Positions 44,091 through 53,601 of a stretch of 64,000 bases of DNA are shown in pieces. The stretch comes from Streptomyces olivochromogenes. Its GTDB lineage: Bacteria > Actinomycetota > Actinomycetes > Streptomycetales > Streptomycetaceae. A program made the translations under genes and the position numbers. The first letter of the stretch is position 1; each line of letters opens with the position of its first letter. A model generated the notes under the pieces. It saw nothing but the letters and a program-made list of their open reading frames with translations, was not told the DNA's origin and did not search any database. The stretch is taken from assembly GCF_021538895.1 (NCBI RefSeq), contig NZ_JADDRL010000002.1:124001-188000 (forward strand), written 5' to 3'.

Positions 44091-45599
44091 ATGACAGCAC
44101 TCGACCTCAGCAGCCCCGTGGCCGTGGTCGGCACCGGCACCATGGGCCAGGGCATCGCCCAGGTCGCGTTGGTCGCGGGCCATCCCGTTCGGCTGTACGA
44201 CGCCGTCGCCGGACGGGCCCGGGAAGCCGCCGAAGCGATCGGCGCCCGGCTCGACCGGCTCGTCCAGAAGGACCGGCTCACCGGCGCCGACCGGGACGCG
44301 GCCCGGGCCCGGCTGCGGGCCGCGGAGAGCCTCTCCGAACTCGCGGACTGCGCCCTGGTCGTCGAGGCGGCGCTGGAGCGGCTCGACGTGAAGCAGCAGC
44401 TCTTCCGGGACCTGGAGGACGTCGTCACCGACGACTGTCTGCTCGCCACGAACACCTCGTCCCTGTCGGTGACGGCCATCGGCGGCGCCCTGCGCAACCC
44501 CGGCCGCTTCGTGGGCCTGCACTTCTTCAACCCGGCCCCGCTGCTGCCGCTGGTCGAGGTCGTCTCCGGGTTCGCCACCGACGTCACCTCGGCCACGCGC
44601 GCGTACGAGACCGCGCGCGCCTGGGGCAAGACGCCGGTCGCCTGCGCCGACACCCCCGGTTTCATCGTCAACCGCATCGCCCGGCCCTTCTACGCCGAGG
44701 CCTTCGCCGTCTACGAGGCCCAGGCCGCCGATCCGGCCACCATCGACGCGGTGCTGCGCGAGTCGGGCGGCTTCCGGATGGGCGCCTTCGAGCTGACCGA
44801 CCTCATCGGGCAGGACGTCAACGAGTCGGTCACGCACTCCGTGTGGGAGTCCTTCTTCAAGGATGTGCGCTTCACGCCCTCGCTGTCCCAGCGGCGGCTG
44901 GTCGAATCCGGCCGGCTCGGCCGCAAGACCGGGCACGGCTGGTACGACTACGGCGCCGAGCCCGCCGAGCCGCACACCGCCGAGAAGGAGCGGCCGCCCG
45001 CCTACGTCGTCGCCGAGGGCGGCATGGGTCCGGCGGCCGAGCTGCTCCCCCTGATCCGCGAGGCGGGCATCCAGCTGCGCACGGAGGACGAGGACCACGG
45101 CACCCGGCTGGTGCTGCCCAGTGGCGGCCAGCTGGTGCTCGCCGACGGCCAGACCTCCGTCGAGTTCCGCGACGTCGTCTACTTCGACCTCGCCCTCGAC
45201 TACCGCAGGGCCACCCGTATCGCCCTGTCCGCCTCCCAGGACACCTCGCCGCAGACCCTCTCCGAGGCCATCGGCCTCTTCCAGGCGCTCGGCAAGGACG
45301 TCAGCGTCATCGGCGACGTCCCCGGCATGATCGTCGCCCGTACGGTCGCCCGGATCGTCGACCTGGCGCACGACGCCGTCGCCAAGGGCGTCGCCACGGA
45401 GGAGGACATCGACACCGCGATGTGCCTGGGCGTCAACTACCCCCTGGGTCCCTTCGAGTGGAGCCGCAGGCTGGGCCGCGACTTCGCCTACGACCTCCTG
45501 GACGATCTGCATCTGCGCGACCCGTCCGGACGGTACGCACCGTCCCTGGCGCTCTACCGCCTCGCGTACGCCACCGAGAAGCGGGAGGGCACCCCATGA
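44091..45599 (+). CDS. paaH: 3-hydroxyacyl-CoA dehydrogenase PaaH
   Basis: This 502-residue NAD-dependent dehydrogenase oxidises 3-hydroxyadipyl-CoA in phenylacetate breakdown. The N-terminal Rossmann motif VVGTGTMGQGIAQVA is followed by NTSSLSVT and VGLHFFNPAP, with the catalytic His in the latter. A duplicated C-terminal domain starting near 375 (DTPGFIVNRIARPFYAE, and again VPGMIVARTVARIVD) makes it the long PaaH form. SD GGGAGG precedes the ATG. It overlaps the TetR gene start by 4 bases. Confidence 0.94.
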   Translation: MTALDLSSPVAVVGTGTMGQGIAQVALVAGHPVRLYDAVAGRAREAAEAIGARLDRLVQKDRLTGADRDAARARLRAAESLSELADCALVVEAALERLDVKQQLFRDLEDVVTDDCLLATNTSSLSVTAIGGALRNPGRFVGLHFFNPAPLLPLVEVVSGFATDVTSATRAYETARAWGKTPVACADTPGFIVNRIARPFYAEAFAVYEAQAADPATIDAVLRESGGFRMGAFELTDLIGQDVNESVTHSVWESFFKDVRFTPSLSQRRLVESGRLGRKTGHGWYDYGAEPAEPHTAEKERPPAYVVAEGGMGPAAELLPLIREAGIQLRTEDEDHGTRLVLPSGGQLVLADGQTSVEFRDVVYFDLALDYRRATRIALSASQDTSPQTLSEAIGLFQALGKDVSVIGDVPGMIVARTVARIVDLAHDAVAKGVATEEDIDTAMCLGVNYPLGPFEWSRRLGRDFAYDLLDDLHLRDPSGRYAPSLALYRLAYATEKREGTP

Positions 45600-46183
45600 C
45601 CACGGCCAAGCGCGACACGTACACCCCGGAGACGCTGCTCTCCGTCGCCGTCCGCGTCTTCAACGAGCGCGGCTACGACGGCACCTCCATGGAGCACCTC
45701 TCCAGGGCGGCCGGCATCTCCAAGTCGTCGATCTACCACCATGTCGCCGGCAAGGAGGAGCTGCTGCGCCGCGCCGTCAGCCGGGCGCTGGACGGCCTCT
45801 TCGGGATCCTCGACGAGGAGCACGCGCGCGTGGGGCGCGCCGTCGACCGTCTGGAGTACGTCGTACGGCGCATGGTCGAGGTGCTCATAACCGAGCTGCC
45901 CCATGTGACGCTGCTGCTGCGTGTGCGCGGCAACACCCACACCGAACGATGGGCGCTGGAGCGGCGCCGCGACTTCGACCACCAGGTGGCCGAGCTGCTG
46001 AAGGCCGCGGCCGCCGACGGGGACGTACGCGGCGACGTCGAGGTGCGCCTCGCGACCCGGCTGGTCTTCGGGATGATCAACTCGATTGTCGAGTGGTACC
46101 GCCCCGACGGGCGCGGCGCGAGCGAGCGCGAGGTGGCCGACGCGGTGGTCCGGCTGGTGTTCTCCGGGCTCCGCGAGAACTGA
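45596..46183 (+). CDS. paaR: TetR-family regulator, probable PaaR
   Basis: This 195-residue protein has a TetR DNA-binding N-terminus (TLLSVAVRVFNERGYDGTSM, then AAGISKSSIYHHVAGKEELL) and a helical ligand domain. It is translationally coupled to paaH (ATGA overlap). TetR-type PaaR proteins in actinobacteria repress paa genes and are released by phenylacetyl-CoA. Three matching palindromes in the window are likely targets. The symbol rests on context, not on a specific signature. Confidence 0.85.
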   Translation: MTTAKRDTYTPETLLSVAVRVFNERGYDGTSMEHLSRAAGISKSSIYHHVAGKEELLRRAVSRALDGLFGILDEEHARVGRAVDRLEYVVRRMVEVLITELPHVTLLLRVRGNTHTERWALERRRDFDHQVAELLKAAAADGDVRGDVEVRLATRLVFGMINSIVEWYRPDGRGASEREVADAVVRLVFSGLREN

Positions 46184-46194
46184 CCTCCGCGGGG

Positions 46195-46218
46195 GTGAGC
46201 CGCAGCCCTGCGGCTCAC
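46195..46218. terminator. Bidirectional hairpin between paaR and the lrp gene
   Basis: 11-base arms, GTGAGCCGCAG and its complement, flank a CC loop and are bordered by G and C runs. It lies 12 bases after the paaR stop and 39 bases after the end of the converging lrp gene. Confidence 0.7.
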
Positions 46219-46256
46219 AGCCCCCGGCTCTCGGTTCCCGGTCTCAGCCCCGGCTC

Positions 46257-46757
46257 TCAGCCCTCCGGCTCCAGGTCCTCCTCCTCGAACACCAGCAGCG
46301 TGCGGGTGCTGAGCACCTCCGGAATCGCCTGGAGCCGCGTGAGCACCAGCTCGCGCAGCGCCCTGTTGTCCGGCGTGTGCACCAGGAGCAGCACGTCGAA
46401 GTCGCCGCCCACCAGGGCGATGTGTGAGGCGCCGGGCAGTTGCCTGAGCTGCTCGCGCACCGTGCGCCAGGTGTTCTGCACGATCTTCAGCGTGATGTAT
46501 GCCGACGTGCCCTGACCTGCCCGTTCGTGGTCCACGCGGGCGCCGAACCCCCGGATGACGCCGTCCTCGACGAGACGGTTGATGCGCGCGTAGGCATTGG
46601 CGCGCGAGACATGCACGCGCTCGGCGACCGACCGTACGGACGCGCGGCCGTCCGCCTGGAGTATCTGCAGGATGTCCTGATCAATGGCGTCCAGCGGGCG
46701 AGCGGGCGGCGACACGACACCGGTGTCCGGGCCGTCGGCCATTTGTTCAGCTGCCAT
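46257..46757 (-). CDS. Lrp/AsnC-family regulator, probably controlling the adjacent dehydrogenase operon
   Basis: This 166-residue protein has an N-terminal winged HTH (LDAIDQDILQILQADGRAS, VSRANAYARINRLVEDGVI) and a C-terminal RAM ligand domain. It is divergent from the 2-oxoacid dehydrogenase operon, as BkdR-type regulators are. I chose ATG 46757, with GGGGGG 2-8 bases upstream; longer frames upstream are not protein-like. The ligand is probably an amino acid or oxoacid, which I infer. Confidence 0.92.
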   Translation of the reverse strand: MAAEQMADGPDTGVVSPPARPLDAIDQDILQILQADGRASVRSVAERVHVSRANAYARINRLVEDGVIRGFGARVDHERAGQGTSAYITLKIVQNTWRTVREQLRQLPGASHIALVGGDFDVLLLVHTPDNRALRELVLTRLQAIPEVLSTRTLLVFEEEDLEPEG

Positions 46758-46858
46758 GTCCCCCCACCTTCCTGCCATGGACGTACTGCGTTCATTCCAG
46801 GTTGTGGAGAACCGTTTGTCCACAGCCTGAAGCCGCCTGTAGCCAAAATGTGCCGACG

Positions 46859-46872
46859 ACCGAACAATCGGT
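46859..46872. promoter_or_regulatory. PaaR-type operator 3, before the dehydrogenase operon
   Basis: ACCGAACAATCGGT lies 61 bases before the E1 alpha ATG and 102 bases before the lrp start. The half-sites and spacing match the two paa sites. Confidence 0.6.
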
Positions 46873-46932
46873 AGGTGAGGCGGGTCACAGGCGACACGTC
46901 TCCCGTAGCCGCTCCCACGAGGAGGTGCCGTC

Positions 46933-48078
46933 ATGACGGTCATGGAGCAGCGAGGGGCCTACCGGCCTTCGCCGCCGCCCGCCTGGCAGCCCCGTATGGA
47001 CCCCGCGCCGCTGCTGCCCGACGCCGAGCCGTACCGCGTCCTCGGCACCGAGGCCGCCGCCAAGGCCGACCCGGATCTGCTGCGCCGGCTTTACACCCAG
47101 CTGATCCGAGGCCGCCGCTACAACACTCAGGCGACCGCCCTCACCAAGCAGGGCCGCCTCGCCGTCTACCCCTCCAGCACCGGCCAGGAGGCCTGTGAGG
47201 TGGCCGCCGCGCTCGCCCTTGAGGAGCGCGACTGGCTCTTCCCGAGCTACCGGGACACGCTCGCCGCCGTCGCCCGCGGCGTCGACCCCGTCGAGGCGCT
47301 CACCCTGCTGCGCGGCGACTGGCACACCGGCTACGACCCGTACGCGCACCGCGTGGCCCCCTTGTGCACCCCTCTCGCCACCCAGCTCCCGCACGCGGTC
47401 GGGCTCGCCCACGCCGCCCGTCTCAAGGGCGACGACGTGGTCGCGCTCGCGATGGTCGGCGACGGCGGCACCAGCGAGGGCGACTTCCACGAGGCCCTGA
47501 ACTTCGCCGCCGTCTGGCAGGCGCCGGTCGTCTTCCTCGTCCAGAACAACGGCTTCGCCATCTCCGTCCCGCTCGCCAAGCAGACCGCCGCCCCGTCCCT
47601 GGCCCACAAGGCCGTCGGATACGGCATGCCGGGCCGCCTGGTCGACGGCAACGACGCCGCCGCCGTGCACGAGGTGCTCAGCGACGCCGTACGGCACGCG
47701 CGCGCGGGTGGCGGCCCCACCCTCATCGAGGCGGTGACGTACCGCATCGACGCCCACACCAACGCCGACGACGCCACCCGCTACCGCGGCGACGCCGAGG
47801 TCGAGGCCTGGCGCGCACACGACCCGATCCAGCTGCTGGAGCAGGAGCTGACGACGCGCGGGCTGCTCGACGACGCCGGCATCGAGGCCGCCCGGCAGGA
47901 CGCCGAGGAGATGGCAGCGGACCTGCGCGCACGCATGAACAAGGACCCCGAGCTCAACCCCATGGACCTCTTCGACCACGTCTACGCCGAGAGCACCGCG
48001 CAGCTGCGCGAGCAGCGCGACCTGCTGCGCGCCGAGCTGGAGGCGGAACAGGACGACCAGGAAGGCGACCTTCGATGA
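46933..48078 (+). CDS. bkdA: Branched-chain 2-oxoacid dehydrogenase E1 alpha
   Basis: This 381-residue thiamine diphosphate-binding subunit has the GDGGTSEGDFHEALNFAAVW motif at about 175-195, the TPP-Mg site. QEACEVAAALAL and the activation-loop region HTNADDATRYRG are also present. It starts with ATG 46933, behind GAGGAGG. The first gene of three, it overlaps the E1 beta start (ATGA). The complex converts branched-chain oxoacids to acyl-CoA primers for fatty acids and polyketides. A pyruvate or acetoin enzyme is the alternative. Confidence 0.9.
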   Translation: MTVMEQRGAYRPSPPPAWQPRMDPAPLLPDAEPYRVLGTEAAAKADPDLLRRLYTQLIRGRRYNTQATALTKQGRLAVYPSSTGQEACEVAAALALEERDWLFPSYRDTLAAVARGVDPVEALTLLRGDWHTGYDPYAHRVAPLCTPLATQLPHAVGLAHAARLKGDDVVALAMVGDGGTSEGDFHEALNFAAVWQAPVVFLVQNNGFAISVPLAKQTAAPSLAHKAVGYGMPGRLVDGNDAAAVHEVLSDAVRHARAGGGPTLIEAVTYRIDAHTNADDATRYRGDAEVEAWRAHDPIQLLEQELTTRGLLDDAGIEAARQDAEEMAADLRARMNKDPELNPMDLFDHVYAESTAQLREQRDLLRAELEAEQDDQEGDLR

Positions 48079-49079
48079 CCACCGTCGCCGTCAAGCCCGC
48101 CACCATGGCGCAGGCGCTGACCCGCGCGCTGCGCGACGCGATGGCCGCCGACCCCGCCGTGCACGTGATGGGCGAGGACGTCGGCACACTCGGCGGCGTC
48201 TTCCGGGTCACCGACGGACTCGCCAAGGAGTTCGGCGAGGACCGCTGCACGGACACCCCGCTCGCCGAGGCCGGCATCCTCGGCACCGCCGTCGGCATGG
48301 CGATGTACGGACTGCGCCCGGTCGTGGAGATGCAGTTCGACGCCTTCGCCTACCCGGCGTTCGAGCAGCTCATCAGCCACGTCGCGCGGATGCGCAACCG
48401 CACGCGGGGCAGGATGCCCCTGCCGATCACCATCCGGGTCCCCTACGGCGGCGGCATCGGCGGCGTCGAGCACCACAGCGACTCGTCCGAGGCGTACTAC
48501 ATGGCGACCCCCGGGCTCCATGTCGTCACGCCCGCCACCGTCGCCGACGCCTACGGCCTGCTGCGCGCCGCCATCGCCTCCGACGACCCGGTCGTCTTCC
48601 TGGAGCCCAAGCGGCTGTACTGGTCGAAGGACTCCTGGAACCCCGAGGAGCCGGCGACGGTCGAGCCGATCGGCCGCGCGGTGGTGCGCCGCCAGGGCCG
48701 CGGCGCCACGCTCATCACCTACGGGCCGTCCGTGCCGGTCTGCATGGAGGCCGCCGACGCGGCCCAGGCGGAGGGCTGGGACCTCGAAGTCGTCGACCTA
48801 CGCTCTCTGGTGCCGTTCGACGACGAGACGGTCTGCGCGTCGGTGCGCCGCACCGGGCGCGCGGTCGTCGTGCACGAGGCGAGCGCGTTCGGCGGACCGG
48901 GCGGCGAGATCGCGGCCCGGATCACGGAGCGCTGCTTCCACCACCTGGAGGCGCCGGTGCTGCGCGTGGCCGGGTTCGACCTCCCCTATCCGCCGCCGAT
49001 GCTGGAGAAGCACCACCTGCCCGGCGTCGACCGGATCCTGGACGCCGTGGCGCGGCTGCAGTGGGAGGCCGAGAGCTGA
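48075..49079 (+). CDS. bkdB: Branched-chain 2-oxoacid dehydrogenase E1 beta
   Basis: This 334-residue transketolase-like subunit has GEDVGTLGGVFRVTDGL, PLAEAGILGTAVGMA and a C-terminal VVVHEASAFGGPGGEI. These are typical of E1 beta chains. ATG 48075 lies in the overlap with E1 alpha. Its TGA shares its last base with the E2 ATG. Confidence 0.93.
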   Translation: MTTVAVKPATMAQALTRALRDAMAADPAVHVMGEDVGTLGGVFRVTDGLAKEFGEDRCTDTPLAEAGILGTAVGMAMYGLRPVVEMQFDAFAYPAFEQLISHVARMRNRTRGRMPLPITIRVPYGGGIGGVEHHSDSSEAYYMATPGLHVVTPATVADAYGLLRAAIASDDPVVFLEPKRLYWSKDSWNPEEPATVEPIGRAVVRRQGRGATLITYGPSVPVCMEAADAAQAEGWDLEVVDLRSLVPFDDETVCASVRRTGRAVVVHEASAFGGPGGEIAARITERCFHHLEAPVLRVAGFDLPYPPPMLEKHHLPGVDRILDAVARLQWEAES

Positions 49080-50575
49080 TGGCACAGGTGCTGGAGTTCA
49101 AGCTCCCCGACCTCGGGGAGGGTCTCACCGAGGCGGAGATCGTCCGCTGGCTGGTGCAGGTCGGCGATGTCGTCGCCATCGACCAGCCGGTCGTCGAGGT
49201 CGAGACGGCCAAGGCGATGGTCGAGGTCCCCTGCCCGTACGGCGGTGTGGTCACCGCCCGCTTCGGCGAGGAGGGCACGGAACTGCCCGTGGGCGCGCCG
49301 CTGTTGACGGTGGCGGTGGGCCCGGCCGCTTCGGACGGGCCGACCGAGGGCTCGGGGAACGTGCTGGTCGGCTACGGCACGGGAGCGCCCCCGGCGCGAC
49401 GGCGCAGGGTACGCCCGACGCCCACCGGGTCGTCGGCGTCCACCGGGTCCTCGCCATCCACCGGACCGACGGCACCCGCCGGTTCCTCCGCGGCCACCGG
49501 ACCGGCGAACGGCTCCGGCGCGAACGGATCCGCGGTCGCGGGCCGGGTACCGGTCACCGCGGCGTTCGACACGGCGTCCGGCAGCGGCAGCGCGGTTCCG
49601 GCCGCCGCACAGGCCCTCGCGCGTGGGACCGCGCGGCCTGCCGAGGGTCCCGTCCCCGTGATCTCGCCCCTCGTGCGCAGGCTCGCCCGGGACAACGGCC
49701 TGGACCTGCGGCAGCTGGCGGGATCGGGGCCGGACGGGCTGATCCTGCGGGCGGACGTCGAGCACGCGCTGCGGGCCGACACGGCACTCGCCCCCACGGC
49801 GGGCGCCCCGGGTCCGCTCACCGCCCCGGCCGAGCGGGCGGCCGCGCCCGCGGCCGCCGCCGTGCGCTCCTCGGCCGTCGCAGCCGGGGGCACCCGCGTT
49901 CCCCTCAAGGGCGTTCGCGGGGCGGTGGCCGACAAGCTCTCCCGCAGCCGTCGTGAGATCCCGGACGCCACCTGCTGGGTGGACGCCGACGCGACGGAGC
50001 TGATGCGGGCGCGGGCGGCGATGAACGCGTCGGGCGGTCCGAAGATCTCCCTGCTCGCGCTGCTCGCCCGGATCTGCACCGCCGCCCTGGCCCGGTTCCC
50101 GGAGCTCAACTCCACCGTGGACATGGAGGCCAGGGAGATCGTCCGCCTGGACCACGTGCACCTCGGATTCGCCGCGCAGACGGACCGCGGGCTCGTCGTG
50201 CCCGTCGTACGGGACGCGCACGCCCGGGACGCCGAGGGGCTGACCGCGGAGTTCGCGCGGCTGACCGAGGCCGCGCGGACCGGAACGCTGACCCCCGGGG
50301 AGCTGACCGGCGGGACCTTCACGCTGAACAACTACGGAGTGTTCGGCGTCGACGGCTCCACGCCGATCATCAACCACCCCGAGGCGGCCATGCTCGGCGT
50401 CGGCCGTATCGTCCCCAAGCCGTGGGTGCACGAGGGCGAGCTGGCGGTGCGGCAGGTCGTCCAGCTCTCGCTCACCTTCGACCACCGGGTGTGCGACGGC
50501 GGCACGGCGGGCGGCTTCCTGCGGTACGTGGCGGACTGCGTGGAACAGCCGGCGGTGCTGCTGCGGACGCTGTGA
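49079..50575 (+). CDS. bkdC: Dihydrolipoamide acyltransferase E2
   Basis: This 498-residue protein has one lipoyl domain (about 1-80), with the lipoyl Lys in VETAKAMVEV. An Ala/Gly/Ser/Pro linker follows, then a peripheral-subunit-binding domain (SPLVRRLARDNGLDL, about 200-240) and the acyltransferase domain. The latter has the catalytic His in DHRVCDGGTAGGFL at the end. It closes the operon. No E3 gene follows, so E3 must be coded elsewhere. Confidence 0.94.
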   Translation: MAQVLEFKLPDLGEGLTEAEIVRWLVQVGDVVAIDQPVVEVETAKAMVEVPCPYGGVVTARFGEEGTELPVGAPLLTVAVGPAASDGPTEGSGNVLVGYGTGAPPARRRRVRPTPTGSSASTGSSPSTGPTAPAGSSAATGPANGSGANGSAVAGRVPVTAAFDTASGSGSAVPAAAQALARGTARPAEGPVPVISPLVRRLARDNGLDLRQLAGSGPDGLILRADVEHALRADTALAPTAGAPGPLTAPAERAAAPAAAAVRSSAVAAGGTRVPLKGVRGAVADKLSRSRREIPDATCWVDADATELMRARAAMNASGGPKISLLALLARICTAALARFPELNSTVDMEAREIVRLDHVHLGFAAQTDRGLVVPVVRDAHARDAEGLTAEFARLTEAARTGTLTPGELTGGTFTLNNYGVFGVDGSTPIINHPEAAMLGVGRIVPKPWVHEGELAVRQVVQLSLTFDHRVCDGGTAGGFLRYVADCVEQPAVLLRTL

Positions 50576-50603
50576 CCGGTTCCCTGTGATCAGGGGCGGC
50601 ACG

Positions 50604-50609
50604 CATACT
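50604..50609 (+). promoter_or_regulatory. -10-like box of a possible leaderless promoter (MobA-like gene)
   Basis: CATACT lies 6 bases before GTG 50616. The GGAGG between them abuts the GTG and is too close to act in initiation. Confidence 0.4.
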
Positions 50610-50615
50610 CGGAGG

Positions 50616-51614
50616 GTGACCGCCTCCGAGCCCGCCGCCCCCGCTCCCGATGTGCCGGACGACGCGTCGTCGTCCGGCACGGCCTACGACGCCGTCGTGC
50701 TCGCCGGTGGTGCCGCGCGGCGCCTCGGCGGGGCCGACAAGCCCGGCGTGCGGGTCGGCGGCCGCGCGCTGCTCGACCGGGTGCTCACGGCCTGCGCCGG
50801 GGCGCGCACGACCGTCGTCGTGGCCGACCCCCGGCCGACCGCCCGGCCGGTGCGCTGGGCGCGCGAGGAACCGCCCGGCGCCGGCCCGGTCGCCGCGCTC
50901 GACGCCGGGCTGCGGCACACCACCGCGGAGTACGCCGTCGTCCTCTCCGCCGACCTGCCCTTCCTCGAAGAGGGCACGGTCCGGCGGCTGTTGACCACCC
51001 TGCGCGCCGGCGGCGCCGAAGGCGCGCTGCTCACCGACGCGGACGGCCGCGACCAGCCGCTCGTCGCCGCGTACCGTACCGCCGCGCTGCGCCGCGAGCT
51101 GGCGGCACTCGCCGACGCCCGGTCCGACGAGGCCGGTTCGACGGACGGCCAAGCCGACCGCGGCGGTCTGACCGGGCTGCCCCTGCGCCGGCTGACCGGT
51201 GCGCTCGACCTCACCCGCGTCCCGGACCCGCTCGCGTCCTTCGACTGCGACACCTGGGACGACATCGCAACCGCCAGGGCACGCATCAGGGAGCATGGGC
51301 ACGTGTTGGATGAATGGATCTCCGCAGTCAAGGACGAGCTGGGCATCGACCTGGACGTCGACACCGGCGTCCTGCTCGACCTCGCCCGCGACGCCGCGCA
51401 CGGCGTGGCCCGGCCCGCCGCCCCGCTGACCACCTTCCTCGTGGGTTACGCGGCCGCACAGGGCAAGGGAGGCCCCGAAGCGGTCGCCGAGGCCGCCGCC
51501 AGGGCCACCGCGCTGGCCCTGCGCTGGGAGGAGGAGAACGCCGCCCCCCAGCCGTCCTCCGGGACCGCCCCCACGGCGCCCGCCCAGCCCGACACCGGCC
51601 CGGACGCGGGATGA
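50616..51614 (+). CDS. MobA-like nucleotidyltransferase fused to DUF6457
   Basis: This 332-residue protein begins with a MobA-like domain: VVLAGGAARRLGGADKP is the nucleotide-binding loop, and LSADLPFLEEG holds the metal-binding Asp. MobA adds GMP to molybdopterin. From about residue 235 a DUF6457 domain follows (LDEWISAVKDELGIDLDVD). The fusion and the overlap with moeA (ATGA) place it in molybdenum cofactor synthesis. I prefer GTG 50616; a GTG at 50586 is in frame but lacks support. Confidence 0.88.
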   Translation: MTASEPAAPAPDVPDDASSSGTAYDAVVLAGGAARRLGGADKPGVRVGGRALLDRVLTACAGARTTVVVADPRPTARPVRWAREEPPGAGPVAALDAGLRHTTAEYAVVLSADLPFLEEGTVRRLLTTLRAGGAEGALLTDADGRDQPLVAAYRTAALRRELAALADARSDEAGSTDGQADRGGLTGLPLRRLTGALDLTRVPDPLASFDCDTWDDIATARARIREHGHVLDEWISAVKDELGIDLDVDTGVLLDLARDAAHGVARPAAPLTTFLVGYAAAQGKGGPEAVAEAAARATALALRWEEENAAPQPSSGTAPTAPAQPDTGPDAG

Positions 51615-52990
51615 CCGCCCCCGGCACCCGGACCGGCGAGCCCAGCGAGGACACCGACGACCTCGACGTCGAGGAGGCGCTCGCCCTCGTGAGGAACCCC
51701 AAGGCGGACCACGGCCACGGCGACCGGACATCTGCGTCCCCGTCCGAGCCCGCTCCGCGCGGCGAGCGCGCGTCCGACGACCGTCACCACCGGGCCACCG
51801 CCTGGCCCCGGGCCCGCGAGATCGCTGCACGCGCCGCCCGTTCCGGCACCCGCCGTGCCCCCGTCTCCCTGCCGCTCGGCGACGCCCTGGGGCTCGTCCT
51901 GGCCGCTTCCCTCGACGCGCTCACCGACCTCCCCTCCTTCGACACGTCCGCGATGGACGGCTGGGCGGTCGCCGGGCCCGGCCCCTGGGTCGTACGGGAC
52001 GAGGGCGTGCTGGCCGGGCACGCGCGGCCCGAGCGGCTGACCGACGGCGAGGCGGTACGGATCGCGACCGGCGCCCGCATCCCGGCCGACACCACCGCCG
52101 TGCTGCGCAGCGAACACGGCCGCACCGACGGCAAGGGCCGGCTGCACTCCTCGCGCGAACTCGGCCACGGCCAGGACATCCGCCCGCGCGGCCAGGAGTG
52201 CCGCACCGGCGACCAGTTGCTGCCCGTCGGCACCCTGATCACGCCGGCCGTACTGGGCCTCGCCGCGGCCGCCGGATACGACACCGTGACCGTCGTCCCC
52301 CGCCCCCGTGTCGAAGTCCTCGTCCTCGGTGACGAGTTGCTGACCGAGGGGCTGCCGCGCGAGGGGCTGATCCGCGATGCTCTCGGCCCGATGCTGCCCT
52401 CCTGGCTGCGCGCGCTCGGTGCCGAGGTCACCGCCGTACGCCGGCTCGGCGACGACGCCAAGGCTCTGCGCAAGGCGCTCACCTCGTCCGGCGCCGACCT
52501 CATCGTGACCACCGGCGGTACCGCCTCCGGGCCCGTCGACCACGTCCACCCCACGCTGGCACGCATCGGCGCCGAACTCCTCGTCGACGGCGTCAAGGTG
52601 CGCCCCGGTCACCCCATGCTGCTGGCCCGCATCCGGGAGAACCAGCACCTCGTGGGACTGCCCGGAAACCCCCTCGCGGCCGTCTCCGGCCTGCTCACGC
52701 TCGCCGAACCCCTGCTGCGGACCCTCGCCGCGCACCCGGCGCCCGAGCCGTACGCGCTGCCCCTGCGGGAGACGGTGCATGGGCATCCGTACGACACCCG
52801 GCTCATCCCCGTGATGCTGCGCGGTGACGGTGCCCGGCCGCTGCACTACAACGGCCCGGCGATGCTGCGCGGCATCGCCGCCGCCGACGCGCTCGCGGTC
52901 GTACCACCGGGCGGTGCCCGGCAGGGGCAGGAGGTGGAGCTGCTGGACCTGCCGTGGGCGGCCGCCGGAATCGGGGTGTGTTTCACGTGA
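51611..52990 (+). CDS. moeA: Molybdopterin molybdotransferase MoeA
   Basis: This 459-residue enzyme inserts molybdate into adenylated molybdopterin. A variable 60-residue N-terminus precedes the MoeA core, with FDTSAMDGWAV near 115, VRIATGARIPADTTAV near 152, VLGDELLTEG near 237 and TTGGTASGPVDHV near 297. C-terminal LPGNPLAAVSG follows. It overlaps the preceding gene by 4 bases and the potassium channel gene after it by 4 bases. Confidence 0.95.
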   Translation: MTAPGTRTGEPSEDTDDLDVEEALALVRNPKADHGHGDRTSASPSEPAPRGERASDDRHHRATAWPRAREIAARAARSGTRRAPVSLPLGDALGLVLAASLDALTDLPSFDTSAMDGWAVAGPGPWVVRDEGVLAGHARPERLTDGEAVRIATGARIPADTTAVLRSEHGRTDGKGRLHSSRELGHGQDIRPRGQECRTGDQLLPVGTLITPAVLGLAAAAGYDTVTVVPRPRVEVLVLGDELLTEGLPREGLIRDALGPMLPSWLRALGAEVTAVRRLGDDAKALRKALTSSGADLIVTTGGTASGPVDHVHPTLARIGAELLVDGVKVRPGHPMLLARIRENQHLVGLPGNPLAAVSGLLTLAEPLLRTLAAHPAPEPYALPLRETVHGHPYDTRLIPVMLRGDGARPLHYNGPAMLRGIAAADALAVVPPGGARQGQEVELLDLPWAAAGIGVCFT

Positions 52991-53601
52991 AACAACCGGG
53001 CCACGACGCCATCGCCCGTCCGGCGGACGAGCCGCTGGTCACCCATCGGGTGAAACTCCCGAAGAAGGTGGTCGAGCGCCCGATCCGCCAGGTCGCCAAA
53101 CGGCTGTCGCTGGCCCTGCTGGTGCTGGTCGGCACCGCGCTCATCGTCTACGCCGACCACGACGGCTACCACGACAACTCCGACGGCTCCGTGGACTTCC
53201 TCGACGCGCTCTACTACGCGACGGTCACCCTCTCCACCACGGGATACGGCGACATCACCCCGGTGAGCGACGGCGCTCGGCTCACCAACATCTTCGTCAT
53301 CACGCCCCTGCGCGTGTTGTTCCTGATCATCCTGGTCGGCACCACGCTGGAAGTCCTCACCGAACGCACCCGGGAGGAATGGCGACTGAACCGCTGGAGT
53401 CAACGATTTGCCAGATGTGCCACAGCGCCTCCGGGGTGCGCGCCCGCATACTGGTTGATCGCGAACGCGCTGTATCGGCTCCTTCGCGGCGCGGCAGGGT
53501 CATCAACTTGCGGAATGGCGCGGACTCGGTCCAGTGAAGGGGCCCTGCCCAGGACGGTTGCGACCCGTGATCACACCAGCCACTGCATGCTCCTTGCATA
53601 G
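52987..53601 (+). pseudogene. Potassium channel pore fragment, cut before its RCK domain
   Basis: This frame of 204 residues starts at GTG 52987 in the moeA stop. Two membrane helices (about 38-56 and 104-123) flank a selectivity filter, TTGYGD, at about 84-89. Native sequence ends at about residue 137 (EEWRLNRW). The last 67 residues are unrelated and coded by inserted DNA. The missing RCK domain is found at 55546-56223. A two-helix pore with its filter can still form a channel, but without RCK gating. I call it a disrupted gene. It could be functional as a pore-only protein, which the sequence cannot settle. Confidence 0.85.
53391..53399 (+). repeat. 9-base direct repeat, left copy
   Basis: CCGCTGGAG is in the potassium channel frame at the point where homology to the family stops. 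The same 9 bases recur at 55530-55538 where the homology resumes, so it looks like a target-site duplication. Confidence 0.7.
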
